Assembly: GCA_000733355.1 (NCBI GenBank)
Contig: JNVV01000092.1
Span: forward strand, 1-50,688
Length of the DNA stretch: 50,688 nucleotides
Origin: Falciphora oryzae
Lineage: Eukaryota > Ascomycota > Sordariomycetes > Magnaporthales > Magnaporthaceae
Direction: 5' to 3'
The number at the start of each line of letters is the position of its first letter. Position 1 is the first letter of the stretch. A program made the position numbers and the translations under genes. Below the pieces are notes generated by a model. The model had not been told where the DNA came from. It was given only the letters and a program-made list of their open reading frames with translations, and made no database searches. Below are positions 20,263 through 31,704 of the stretch, piece by piece.

Positions 20263-22476
20263 CTATGCCCGGCGGACCGGCAATTGCGGTAAACTCGGCG
20301 GCAACGAAAGTAACGAGGGCACGTCAAACTTGTCGTTGTTAAAAGGGGAAGGGCAAGCCCTGTTAAGGAAGGCTACCGGATTTGTAAGGATATCAACGGT
20401 ATCGTCGCTTTTGGGTATCTGCGCCTTTCGCAAAGGTCTTTTAAAAAGCCGGCCCTCGTTATCGACTACCCACAAAGGAGTCTCTTCAGGTTTTTGCCGC
20501 TACGTTCTTTGTAAGGCATTGAAAGCTACGTAGGCTTCCTGCCAACCAATTCGCTCGAGGTATACGTTAAAGCTAACCCGGACTCCCTCGTGCCTGTAGC
20601 GGGCTGCTTGCCAGGCGGCGCGGTGCGCCTTTTTCTCGGCCTTCACTACTTTGACGGCAATTTGATACTGCTTCCACTTCTCTTTGCGTACCTCCTCCAC
20701 CTGGATCTCGTTTCTTTTGGCTAGCAAATCGTTAAGCGTAATAGCTGTAGCGAACTGTTTATCAGCGGATTTAACGATCGATTTAACGCGCTTTTTTTAG
20801 CGGCGGCGGATCTTTTCGTAGCGGTCCCGTACCTCTTAACCGAGCCTATCTCGCATAAGGATCGCCTCGTTTGCAATGCTGCAAAGATCCGGTATACCGT
20901 AACGCGTGGGAAAGCTAAGGAGGTAGTAAAGGCTGTGATATTTGGTACGCAATCGCTTTACAACGTATTTGGCCGTTTCGATCCGGGTATCTTTGGGTAG
21001 GGCTAACGGCGCGCGCGCAACGTTTATATTTTTAAATTGATACCCGAAGTTGCCGAAGGCCCGTTGCTCGTTTAAAGGCCAGATGCCGGAGTCCTCGAAG
21101 CCCGAAATTATATGCCCTTTCGTAAAGGCAGCCTCGAGGCACCGCTTAAATAGGTTTTAAATCAGCGCAAATTTATATAAAAAGTTAAGCACGAAAGAAT
21201 TAACCTTAAGGGAAAACACAAAATTAATGCGAAAAAACGAAACCTTTCCCGATTAAACGGCCTTCTAAAGAACCGTTTGTTGTTCGCGTTTAAAATGCGA
21301 GAAAACGCCTACGTCCATAGGCTGCATACGGTAGGTTAAGTGTAAAGGTAAAGTAACGAACTGGATATCAAACCGCAGGCAGTAGTCGACTATTTCGATA
21401 TTTAAATACCCGGTAAAGCCGTTGAGGATTAGCCACCTCCAAATGCGTTCGTATCCGTCGCTTCGCACCATGCCGGAATCGAGGTAATCCTGATTAAAGC
21501 GGTTTATTAAGAAATCGAATTGGCGGTCTGCTAGGTAGCCAAACCAATTTTCGATTAACGGAAGGCCTCGCCGTCGCACGCCGGCCGTTAAAGGCTAAAA
21601 ACAGCGGTTAAAATGCCGGATCCAAATAAACATAATCTCGAGGTTCAAAAAGCCGGTATCTAACCGCACAAAAGTCGTCTCTCCAGGCAGGCCAAAGTCG
21701 GCCCAATCCGTGGTAGGCCACTGCTTAAAGATACAAAGGGCGGGGATCGTTTCTCCCTTAGCGTTGCTAGCGCTAACAATCGTATAAAACTCTCTGTTGG
21801 CCGGGTTTAAAGTCGTCGGTTTTTTGTGCCTTTTCTTAGCGACGATCACGACTTTAATCCGGCCGTCGCGGCACCCCAAACGGGCGCCCATTTCGTTAGC
21901 GTTCCAACAAGCGGATGCCGTAATCTCTTAAGCTACAGCCATCTCGTTGGCGCGACGATACCACGCACTAGTCTCCTCGCTTTGGGCCTCCCAACTCAAT
22001 CTGCTTACTTCTATGGGGTCGGTGGCAATCGTACGGAGCTCGCCGTGGTCCTTTTTCCAACGAGTAAACCAATTTTTATTAACAAGCGGCGCGGGCGGTT
22101 TTCGCATGGCTCGTAGCTTGTTAGCGCCGGCAACGATCATGGGAATAGAGGCGAAAACTCCGGCCTTTTCGAGCTTAACGATATACGCTACCAACGCTGT
22201 ATCCTCGGCATCCGTTAAGCAACGCGGCCGGCCCTTAGAGAACGGAGAGACTGCTAAGGACCCCGTCTCTTTAAGGGACCGGTAATGCTTATAAACAAAG
22301 GAGTAAAAAAGTCCCTCTTTACGACAAAAAGCCCGGAAGGTCTCTTGAGGCCTGCCCTTGGGAGTCGTTATTTGACGGGATAAAGCGGCCCGTTTTTAGG
22401 CGGCTTGCTCGTTCCGTAAATATCGGCGTGCAGCCCCGATCGCGACGGACTCGGAGATCACTTTGTTTTCCGGCAT
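20263..22476 (-). pseudogene. Pogo/Fot1-type transposase, nonsense-mutated
   Basis: The start is the ATG at 22476 (MPENKVISES). In a single frame, without frameshifts, the product shows an N-terminal helix-turn-helix, a CENP-B-like domain (KNWFTRWKKDH), a DDE_1 nuclease domain (NANEMGARLGC, NREFYTIV) and the conserved LPLHLTYRMQPMDVGVF segment, then a basic C-terminal region. In-frame stops lie at 22396-22398, 21928-21930, 21595-21597 and 21265-21267, with further breaks before 20727. The first two are TAA where CAA (Gln) would fit, as RIP-type C-to-T changes predict. The enzyme is therefore inactive here. Confidence 0.92.
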
Positions 22477-22553
22477 CTTCACGTGGAGGGGCGTTAGCTA
22501 ACGATAGATTGCAATCACGAAGCAAAAAAATAGGTATCGCGGTAATTTTTGGT

Positions 22554-22641
22554 GTGGATCAGTGATCCTTATTTTTGTGGATGATCCTGCATTTTGTGAC
22601 CCCCTCTCTTGAGAGGGGGCCCACAACGCACAGCCCCCAAG
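22554..22641 (-). repeat. Right terminal inverted repeat of the pogo-type element
   Basis: 88 bp, inverted partner of 19809-19896, followed by the TA duplication. Confidence 0.95.
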
Positions 22642-23170
22642 TACCTCAATATTCTCCCCCGAAAACCCTTTGCCCCCAAATCTGGATTGAGTGCCAGCCC
22701 TGAGCTGCCGCAGATGCAACCTGAGCTGCAGGCGCTACCACGGTGGTCAGAGGTGAGTCACAGGGTGGTCAAGGTGATTAGCCTGAGCTACCGCTTGGCA
22801 TTTCATGCACTCGGGTAAAATTGCCACAAGTAAAGCGGTAGTGCCCACACTCTGTGCCCCTGAAGCGTCTGGTTCCAGGCTCCAAGCTCACTGCCTGGAT
22901 CCAGGCTCCAGGCGTAGCTGGCAGGCGCCCGCACCCAGGCCACAGCTGCGCAATTGTCAATCCGTCTCCACCGGCGGCCTTGTCGAATGGCTGCCCTGCA
23001 TTATGTCAGAAGCCGGCTTCTCGAATTCACCTCGAGAGATTCATCGCCAAAGAACTGTATATGAGCATTGTGACACATAGCCAGTGTGATGTTGGCATTC
23101 GAGATGTTGGACACCTTTTTGCTCTCAGTGGCTACGTCGCTCCAGCTCTGATCGCAGTGCGGATCCCGGG
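22642..23170. other. Intergenic region upstream of the 2EXR gene
   Basis: No gene seen. A short GGCTCCA/CCAGGCTCC-type repeat occurs near 22870-22915. It probably contains the promoter of the gene starting at 23171. Confidence 0.4.
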
Positions 23171-23935
23171 ATGCCGGCACCCCACGGCCCGAAGGACTTT
23201 CCACAATTCCCAAATCTTCCGACCGAACTCAGATGTGAAATCTGGAATTTCTCGGGCTTGTGCGAACCGCAGGTTCTCAGCATTTGTTGGCGACCAGAGG
23301 GATTTGACAGACGGAAGATTGGTTCACAGACAGCCACAACAAGGGCACTCCTCTCCACATGCCACGAGAGCCGCGCTCTTGCTCTAAGCGCCTTTCCTGA
23401 CGAAATGGTACTTGACCTCCCAGGGGCGCCGCCTTTGCTGCGATTCAACTGTGAAACAGACATCTTCTACGTCAGGAATCTCGTGGCTGGATCTTTGTGC
23501 CCCGCTCCTCGATCCGATCGGAATCTTGGATTGATCGCAAGGTTACCATCCAGCGTCAGGAACCTCGCATTGGACAGATTTGCAACAACGTTGTTTACGC
23601 GAGACCTCAGCATCATCTCCAGCCGTTGGACAGAATACGGGACGCCGCAATTGCTCCAAGGCCTTGCTCGACTCCCCAATCTGGAGACAATCGGTTGGGT
23701 GTGCGATTGCCAAACTATCTCCAACTTCCAGGATGCCGTGAAGCTCGAAGGCTGCCCCTTGGAATGCTCCGACGATAATGAGATAGCTACTGTCGATGAG
23801 GTGACGGAAGTAATTAACACACTCGATCCACGCAATTACGGTATTTCAGCGGACGATATGACCCGCCTGCGTGGTGTTGCAATGAAGACCGTGTTGTGCT
23901 TTAGAGGGAGCAGAGTGAGACGTAGCAACGCGTGA
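23171..23935 (+). CDS. 2EXR domain-containing protein
   Basis: A 254-residue, intronless ORF. It opens with the 2EXR signature FPQFPNLPTELRCEIWNF, followed by STCHESRALAL about 50 residues on and a segment around LLRFNCETDIFYV, the usual order in this family. The 2EXR family is large and fungus-specific, often with many copies in accessory regions; its biochemical role is unknown. The ATG at 23171 places the domain directly at the N-terminus, as in relatives. It converges on the helicase gene. Confidence 0.82.
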   Translation: MPAPHGPKDFPQFPNLPTELRCEIWNFSGLCEPQVLSICWRPEGFDRRKIGSQTATTRALLSTCHESRALALSAFPDEMVLDLPGAPPLLRFNCETDIFYVRNLVAGSLCPAPRSDRNLGLIARLPSSVRNLALDRFATTLFTRDLSIISSRWTEYGTPQLLQGLARLPNLETIGWVCDCQTISNFQDAVKLEGCPLECSDDNEIATVDEVTEVINTLDPRNYGISADDMTRLRGVAMKTVLCFRGSRVRRSNA

Positions 23936-24554
23936 AAATGGAGGGTGTCAAAGGCGAGGTGCCGACACAAGCCCGGCATGGCGATGGGAATGGCAAGCGG
24001 GAAGCCGCTGTAAGCCACGGCTGCAGGGGTCAGGCAGGACGGCACGTGAGGCACTGTTAACACGGTAAATCACGTGCTCCGTATTGGTCTTCGGGCCACT
24101 TGATGTATGTAGGAAAGATTATCGATTATTAGTTTCACAGCCTCAAGTAGAGGTCATGGAAGAAACAAGCAATAAATGCAAATGCCGTGGCTGCACGCGC
24201 AGGTCTCAGGCACAAGCGTTTTCCAAGCCGACAGGGGTTTCTCAAATAGTAGAAAATCTGATGCATAACATTGGCTGGCGAGGGTGACATTAATAAGGAT
24301 ACAAAGGGGAAAGAGGTCGGTAAGCACGACGAACCGCGAGGCAAATTTCCAGGCAATTCTCCGGTCCAACATTCCCAATTACTCGAGGGAGAAGCCCACA
24401 ATTCTGTTCACGACGAAGGATGCATGCGGTACAGGAATAAACGGCCCAGTGGCTGCCAGTTGGATCCTCCTAATAGCTTCAAGCTGTGCACCCACATATT
24501 ATTTAAAGCTCCGTCACAGAAATGAACTGTAGTCAGCCACGGAATTACCTAGCC
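23936..24554. other. Convergent intergenic region (2EXR / NFX1-type helicase)
   Basis: About 620 bases between two converging genes, so it holds both 3' ends. Only short ORFs with no recognised motif. Confidence 0.45.
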
Positions 24555-27500
24555 CTACTGCTCTATATCCATATCCCGGCTCACCCCCTCTGCCAGCGTA
24601 TGGTTCTGTCCCCCAATTGGGGCCTGGCATTCAGGACACCGGGCGCGCTCCATGGGCATCCCGCACTCGCCGATTGCAAACTGTTTGAGCTCTGTCAGCA
24701 TAGAATACGGAAGACTGAGAAGGAGTGCGCACAGCCAAACATACGGTGTGTCCATTGCGGCACTTGTACCAGTGTCCAGAATGCGTTGCGATGCCGGCCG
24801 CGCCGCTGACCATGGCGGTTTTGATGGCCGCGATCTCGTCGGCCGTGACTGGCTCATACCGTTCCCGGACATACAGTCGCGAGATCTGCGAGATCTCGAT
24901 CTGGAGCTCCTTAGCGCCCTCGAAAGGCACCTCGCATAGGCCAGATGCCGTCTCCAGCAGATCCCGCGCAATATTGACGTAGTCCTGGGCCGAGGCCGAC
25001 GAGGACGAAGTCTCAGCGGGGCGACCACGGCGGAAGCCCTCGAAGCTCTTCGCGACGCGCGCATAGGCAACAATGCCCTGAACTTCCATTCTCGGGAGAT
25101 TCTCTTGGCGGCATTCTTCGATGAACACCTTGCACTCGCGCAGAAACAGAGGTGCCTTCTCCAGACAGGGGGCTCGATCCAATACCGAGAAGGGATTTCC
25201 ACGCCTTGATGCCACGAAGAAGCCGTCGCCGAGGACAACCTCCTCAAGCTTCAGACGCGCGAGGGTTCCTCCTAGGATGATCTGCTTGTCCAGCACCGGG
25301 GCCGGCAGGGTTGAGTCGTCCAAGCTGAGTCTCTCCACCGCGCCGTCGAGGCTTCCGTCTCCGTGTCTAGTGGCGAGACGAACGGCGTCGAGGAGTTTTT
25401 TGGTAGGCTGTTGTTCGGCGCCGACCTTCCGACAGAACTGACTAATGTCCCTCTTCAATTTTTCGGCTTCGGAGTACATGGCTTCGTCACTTACGACCCG
25501 CCTCAAAAGCCCTTGTTCCATGCGGCTGTTCCTCATGGTATCCGCGACATTCCGGATGCGATTCTCGAGTTCGGCCAGCTTCCCGAGACCGTTAACGTGG
25601 AACTTGCTCGAGATCTCGTCCATGACGGCTTGGTTGATGGCACGGCCGTATCTCTTGGTGGCGAACTGTCTGATTGGCTGCTTGCAGTTTGGACAGCAAG
25701 GCACCAACAGATTTTCGAGTGATTTCCGGAGGCTGCTGTAGCATCCCGTCAGGGGGTCGGCGGCGTACACTTCGTTCATCCTCACCGATCCGTCCAAGGA
25801 CTCGGCGGTGAAGGGGTGGCCGCAGCCGAGGACGACAATGGGGGTTTCGTCAAGGTTGATGTCTCGGTAGTCCTTCAGCTCGAAGAGGTCGACACGGGCG
25901 GCAGCATGCTGGCCGCAGGCCTGGCAGTATCCCTCAGGGCACGTCTCGCCACATATGCTCGGGCACTGGTGTCCGCACTTCAGAACCTTGCGGCATCTCT
26001 CGTCGCATGGGAGGCGTGTGCAGGGTGCGGCGCAGGGCATCGGGCAGTCACCCTGGTGCTCGCAGGACCAGGTACATATCTCAATGCACGGATGGCACGC
26101 CTGCTCACAAGAGAGCGAGCAACGTGAATGAGCACAGCGGACCTGACGTGGTAAGTCTCATTAGCATTGTTACACGCTCGCATCGAGCGGATGTCGCGCG
26201 ACAGCAGTGACACTCACCTCGCATTGGCGAGCGCAGGGCGTGCATCGTCGGCCCGAATGGCATTTGCTCTGACAGACATGGCCGCAGGTGTCGTATAGGC
26301 GGCCACACTGTCGAACGCATAGCTGGTGGAAGATTTGTTGACTTTCTCCACGCACGCATTTCCCGCAAGATCCGGGACATTTGTGTCCGCAATGTAGGAC
26401 CTTTTCGCACGGCGTAGGGCAGATGAACCCGTTGGCCGCCACGTCGACGTGGCATGCGACCTCCACGACGTGGCCACAGCCAGGGACACTCCTCTGAACA
26501 CGGGCCTTGCAAGAAATCTTGCTTATGTCAAGCGTCTGGTAGCATCGTAGCTTGTCGACTCGATGTCCACATGGGAGCGGCACGTCATTGACCGGAACCT
26601 GGCACGGTCCACAGGCCTCGCCGCACAGCCTGGGGCAGCTATGGGTACAGGTCGTTCTGATGCGTGGACATCGCTGGATGCATGCAAAGGCGTTGTGCAT
26701 CGTCTCCGAATGGCACTTAGCCGAGCACTGGTGGCCGCAGCCGTCCAGGCGGCGGTCGCAAGGGATGTTGCAGCCGCCGTCGGGACTGAAGCGAGCGAAG
26801 TCGTCGGGCTCGCTGCAATAGATTGGCGTGTCGACGTGTCGCGGGCAGCAGAGCTCGAATGCCGTGCCGATGGAGTTACTGGCCTCGAGCTGCCGTCGGA
26901 CCTCAACCCACATATCGACGTTGGAGTACGTATCGGAGTTGCCGATGAGATACATGCCGTGCTGGGCGCGGCTGAGCAGCACGTTAATGCGGTTCGACGT
27001 TTTAAGGAAGCCGACCTTGCGGCGATTGTTGCTGCGAACCAGCGAGACAATGACGACCTTAGCTTCTTCGCCCTGGAAATTGTCAACGGTGGCGAGACGG
27101 ATCGCATTAACAAGTTTCTTCTTCTCGAGCAGCGTTTGGCTGGCGTCCTCGGCACCGGCTATGCCGTTTCGGGCTAGGACGTCCTCATCCTTTTCACTAA
27201 GGAAAACCTCAAAGTCGTGGGCTAGAGCGGCGCGCAGCTGCTGCAGCTGTCTTGCGTAGGGAGTAAGGACTGCAATGTCGGTGGTTTTATATGCGCCCTG
27301 TAGGACGAGATGTCGGACCAAGGCCAGCACCATGCCGACCTCCCACTCATTGCCGTGAGATTTGAGGCGTTTGTCCTTATCGGCGACGTCTTCAGCATGG
27401 TCGTGGGTGAGCCAGAAAACATTATTCCGCATCCCCACCACGTTAGGCAAGTGCTTCACGATGTCGTGGTCCTCCAGGCGCGGATACATTGTCTGCCTGA

Positions 27501-30500
27501 TGAGCTGCGAGATTTGGGGCCGCATTCGCCTTTGGACGTTGAGCTGGGCGACCGGGAGGGGCGGCAGTCCCGGCTGTCCCACAGCGAGGCGCTCGAACTG
27601 GCTTCGGTCAAATTGATAGAGCTCACCGCTGGGCTCCTCCATGCTGAGAGCTCGGCAGGTGATCTGGGGCCGCAGCTGCTGGTGGTCGCCAATTTGTATT
27701 AAATGTTCGACGCCGGGCATAAGCGCCGAGATGAGATGAGGCTCGAGCACCTCGGCTGCCTCTTCGCAAATGACGACCTTGGCCTTCAAACGGCGGAGCG
27801 TAGCGACGTCTTTGGCAAGCCCTGTAGTTGTGATGCCGATAACCTCGGCATTCAGCAAGACTCGTCGGTTGACTTCGTTGTGGACCGCATCGATGCGCGA
27901 GCGCTGCGCCTCACTGTGACGGATCTCCTCATATAGCGAGTCGGTCTGCTCCATGCGGATTTCGTCTAACCAAGCCTGGTAGAGCAGTCGACGCTCCGAT
28001 CGAGAAAGGGAGTTGACATCACGGGTCGCACGACGCCGCAGGTCTTCAAGCAGCTCCTCGGTTGCGGCTGCACTCGTCGCAACGGAGGAGGGACCCCAAC
28101 TTTTGCCCAGCCAGATAGAGATTGGGTCTCCAACGATGACAAAGCCTTCCTGCTCGTCTGGGAAGAATTGGGCATGGATTTGGGCGTGGTTACGCTTTAG
28201 GAATCGCTTTAGAAGTGTCGACGACGGTTCCTTGCGAAGGGCATGGAGACCCGCCAGACGGTGCCCGAGGGATCTCCGCTGTTCATCCAGCTCCGAATAC
28301 GCCTTGCCGAGAATTTGACTTTCGTTCCTGAACTTGAAGGTCCTGCAGCTCACCTCGGCAAGGTTGCAATCATCGAGGTCCTCTGACCGGCTTCGTCCGC
28401 CGATGCGGATAATGCGATTGATGCCAACAGCCCTGAGATGCTGTAGAAATTGATCTAGGGCGTGGTTTGTGTAGCATCTATGTGGGCAAAGTTAGCCAAT
28501 CTGGGGCGCCTAGTCGCGGATAACATCAAGTGCTTACATCACTACGATGGGGCCGAGGCCTGCCGAATGCTTGCAGGCCAGAAGCACCTGGAGTAGCTTT
28601 ACGCCTAGATACGATTTTCCAGTGCCAGGAGGTCCTTGAAGCAAGGCATACTCAGTCGTAAGAGCAGCGACGAATGCGGCGGCCTGGCCACGATCGAGGC
28701 CAGTCTCAGCCACGAAACGGTCCAAAAGGGTAGTATCACTCTTCGAGACAGTGGCTCTGAGTGTCAGGCTGCGGCCTTTGTCCTGGAGGATCGAATCCAA
28801 GCGGAATGCGAAGCCGGCTCCACGCGCGTATCTGGGCGGAGGGATTGCGCCGGGAGGGCTCCGCGTGCTGGCCAGGTCCGGAATGATCCACGTTCGGAAA
28901 GGGAGCGTACTCAGCATCATGTCCTGAAGGTTCTCTAAAATTGGCTTGAATGTCGCTGGGATCAATTCGGGGAGATCGATTAAGATCCCGTTGATCCTGT
29001 GGTGGTAAATGCGAGTCAGGAGCTCCAGATCCTTGCGTTCTGGCGTTGCCAGCCTGGTCGAAATGGTTCCTCTATGGGCTTCCGAGACGAGGTTGTTCTT
29101 CTGCGATGTGTCCGTGGATTTGTCACTAACGACAAGGAGCAAGGGCGTCGGCCGGCCGTCGACGGTGGAGACGAAGCACACCATGGCGCCTTGCTCCAGC
29201 CGCTTCGACTGCTCCCACCAGGCCTGCCGTTCGTTGGCAGATTTCTGTCGCAGGTGATGCGGCGAAGAGAAGGATACATGGGATTCGAAGCCTCGCTTGT
29301 CATCCACCGAGAGGTGTGAGATCGTCGCAGCCTGGTAGACATACGCCCTGACATTCCCATCGTGCACGTTGAGGGAGCTGGCCCCATCCGTGAACGACAG
29401 CAGTGCTTGATGCAGGAAATCGATAAACGGACGAAAGGTATCATGACGGAGGAGCCTGAAGTGCGTGTCAAGGTAGCGCTGGACGGGGTCGTCGTGGAAA
29501 TGGGGCTGCCGAAAGTCGGTCGATGGCAGGAAGTCGTCCCGGGTAGATAAGACTTCGTCGACGGTCGGATAGATTTGAATTCGACCGATGTCGAGATGGT
29601 CGTTGTCGTGCCTCCCGGCAGGCAGCTCGAGCTCGATCGGAAAGGCGTAGCTCGGTCGAGAAGCCGTCGAGGCAGCAGAGCCGGATAGGCCGTTGGAGAG
29701 GTCGGTGGCTGCGGTCAGGCGCGCAGCGGACAGCTCGACCATGCGACGCAGAGTGGCGATGCGATCTGCACACGCAGTGCACCTACTCGGCGTCTCCGGA
29801 GTGTTGAAAAGGTCCGTAACGCCGTCCATGGCGACGAAGAGCTCGGTAAGACCGTCCTGAAGCGCCACAAGTTGTCGTCGGCGAAGGAACTCGCCAACCA
29901 GAACTGACATCCTCTGGAGAGATGTCTCGATATCATCCAGGGTATGTATTCTGGGAGCCCTCTTGTAGGAAGAAAGCAGTCCGTTGCAATATTTGGCGAT
30001 AAAGTCCAGGGCGGCGGCTCCATTGGCACCGCCGGCAATGTGATACAGCTCCCCGACATATGTACCGACCGAGAGACAGTCGAGGAGGGACGGGTGAGCC
30101 ATGACTTTAATGAAATTATCGGCGATAGACCTCCTTGTACTGTCCTCGGTCATTACGTCGAGGGCAATCGTAGTATTGATGTATTGGCGGCCGGAGGACG
30201 TCTCATCCACGAGGTCCCTGACGAGCATTTGGTGCCAGTCTCGGCCATCTCCGTCGAGTATACTGGCGGCGCCAGCCCAAAACTGGACCAGGGACAACAG
30301 GCTGCTGCCGTATAGGCTGGGTGGCAATCGTAACAGCCGCCTCCAGTCAAAGTAGGCCTTCCTCGCTTCGGTTTGTTCCAGCGTCTCCGGCTCGTCGCTG
30401 GCTTGGCTATCCCGAGTCGTGCCGCTGTCTCGAGTTCGGTCGTGGGAAAAGCGGCACCTCGCGCCGTAGGAGCACGTACCGCGCTGGAAGTGTCTGCACG

Positions 30501-30609
30501 GTGGGCTCTTTTGGTTGTGGGCAGGCCGTCTGTCATGACTACCAGAGGAAAGCCGGCCGCCTCGCCAGCCCTGCGGAGAGGCGCGCCACGATCCTTGCGT
30601 GGAGTACAT
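24555..30609 (-). CDS. NFX1-type zinc finger helicase, ZNFX1/Hrr1-like
   Basis: Exons 30609-28538, 28477-26218, 26142-24745 and 24680-24555 splice into an intact 1951-residue protein; the three GT-AG introns are 60-75 nt and the frame closes exactly. Order: N-terminal CCCH finger (CRHFQRGTC, then CRFSH); a long helical region; an SF1 UPF1-like helicase with Walker A GPPGTGKS (about 660), CYTNHALDQFL, the DEAA-type box CEEAAE (about 925), GDHQQLRP, TVDNFQGEEA and NVLLSRAQHG; a series of NF-X1 Cys-rich fingers; and at the extreme C-terminus an RZ-type finger (GHWYKCRNGHT, CPECQAPIGG). S. pombe Hrr1 and animal ZNFX1 act in small-RNA silencing, heterochromatin or antiviral responses. Here an RNA-surveillance role is likely by family. 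Many fungi have several paralogues, so this may be an accessory copy. Confidence 0.93.
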
Positions 30610-31285
30610 GAGTCCAATGTGCTTGAAGAACAGATTGAGGAATAAACTGCTGGGTCAGACGACAATTGTGCGATAAACAGTTGCAAGCAGAGTGCCTTTT
30701 CGATGATCCCTGATGAAGTTGTAGGAAGCTGTTAAAATTCCAAGGATGGAAGGGAACGCTGGGCAAACAGCAGACGACGAGGCTCGTGGCATCACACAGA
30801 GGCGATACGGGAGGCCCTCCACCTATGCATGGATGAGGCAGGCAAACCACGAACAGCCACATAAGAGACTGCGGGGACTTGCAAACAGTCTCATCCAAAC
30901 GCCACCCACCACTTTGCTCGGGCAGGTATGGCTGATGAGTTTCATTGACGTATAAATGACGCCTCTCGATGCAGGCAAATGGTCTGGCCGCGGGTTCCTT
31001 AGATGGCCGGACTGCCAGCATATTTACAATGGATTATGTACTTCCAAAATACCAATGGCTTTTTTGTGCGTCACGTACCTGGGATACCTTAAACGTTATG
31101 GTCCGCATCGAGGCAGAACAAAGTGTATTTAGTATTCGCGGGGACGTACGCACGCACAACGTGCAGGCGGCGGCCGCGGATGGACAAGTCCTCCAGGACA
31201 GATGTAGTGGATAGGTGATGTTACGGGAGATACCGAGAAGAAAACCAGCGAAGACGAGTTCGCTCGTGATTGCATAGGCGCTGAC
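30610..31285. other. Intergenic region between the helicase and the RecQ/DUF6589 element
   Basis: Contains the helicase promoter. Short plus-strand ORFs (30746-30955, 30969-31214) show nothing recognisable. It ends at the 9-bp target duplication ACCCCGTCA at 31286-31294. Confidence 0.45.
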
Positions 31286-31294
31286 ACCCCGTCA

Positions 31295-31313
31295 TAGTCT
31301 CAGAGGCCCAGAC
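31295..31313 (+). repeat. Left terminal inverted repeat of the RecQ/DUF6589 element
   Basis: 19 bp, inverted match (17 of 19) to 37360-37378; preceded by ACCCCGTCA. Confidence 0.88.
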
Positions 31314-31501
31314 TCAAAGCCCACAAAAAGGGAACCCACCTTCAGTGAGCGACCCACCTCCGGTGGGTTGTGGCTCACGATGTGGCTCACGCTCGAGTCA
31401 CTGGTCCGTGCAGATGTACTGTGGGGCTGGGGTCTTTTTGTGGTTTGAGTCTGGGATCGCATGGTGATTTTCGGGCTTACACCTTGGGATCGCCCACACA
31501 A

Positions 31502-31509
31502 TATAAAAA
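31502..31509 (+). promoter_or_regulatory. TATA-like box of the RecQ-like helicase gene
   Basis: TATAAAAA about 200 bases upstream of the ATG at 31705, inside the element. This suggests the element carries its own promoter. Confidence 0.5.
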
Positions 31510-31704
31510 TCCCACAAACTTCACTCCAAAATCTCGCCATTCGACCCAATTCATCTGGGCTCAAAAATAAAACGTTGGGGGTAAGCTTAATGTTCTGTAT
31601 CCAATGATATTTTTTTGTGTTCGGTATTCGGACTAGAAATAGGTTTGCTGATCGAGGAGGAGCAATTTCTTACACCTTGGGAATAGCCTCACCCAGCTAC
31701 CCCC

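Larger units (their letters stand above)
19809..22641 (-). mobile_element. Pogo/Fot1-type (Tc1-mariner superfamily) transposon
   Basis: A 2833-bp element bounded by TA on both sides (19807-19808 and 22642-22643), the target duplication of this superfamily. Terminal inverted repeats of 88 bp (19809-19896 and 22554-22641) differ at one position. It contains one minus-strand transposase gene broken by stop codons. The repeats begin CTTGGGGGCTGTGCG and contain a smaller internal palindrome around GGCCCCCTCT. Confidence 0.94.
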
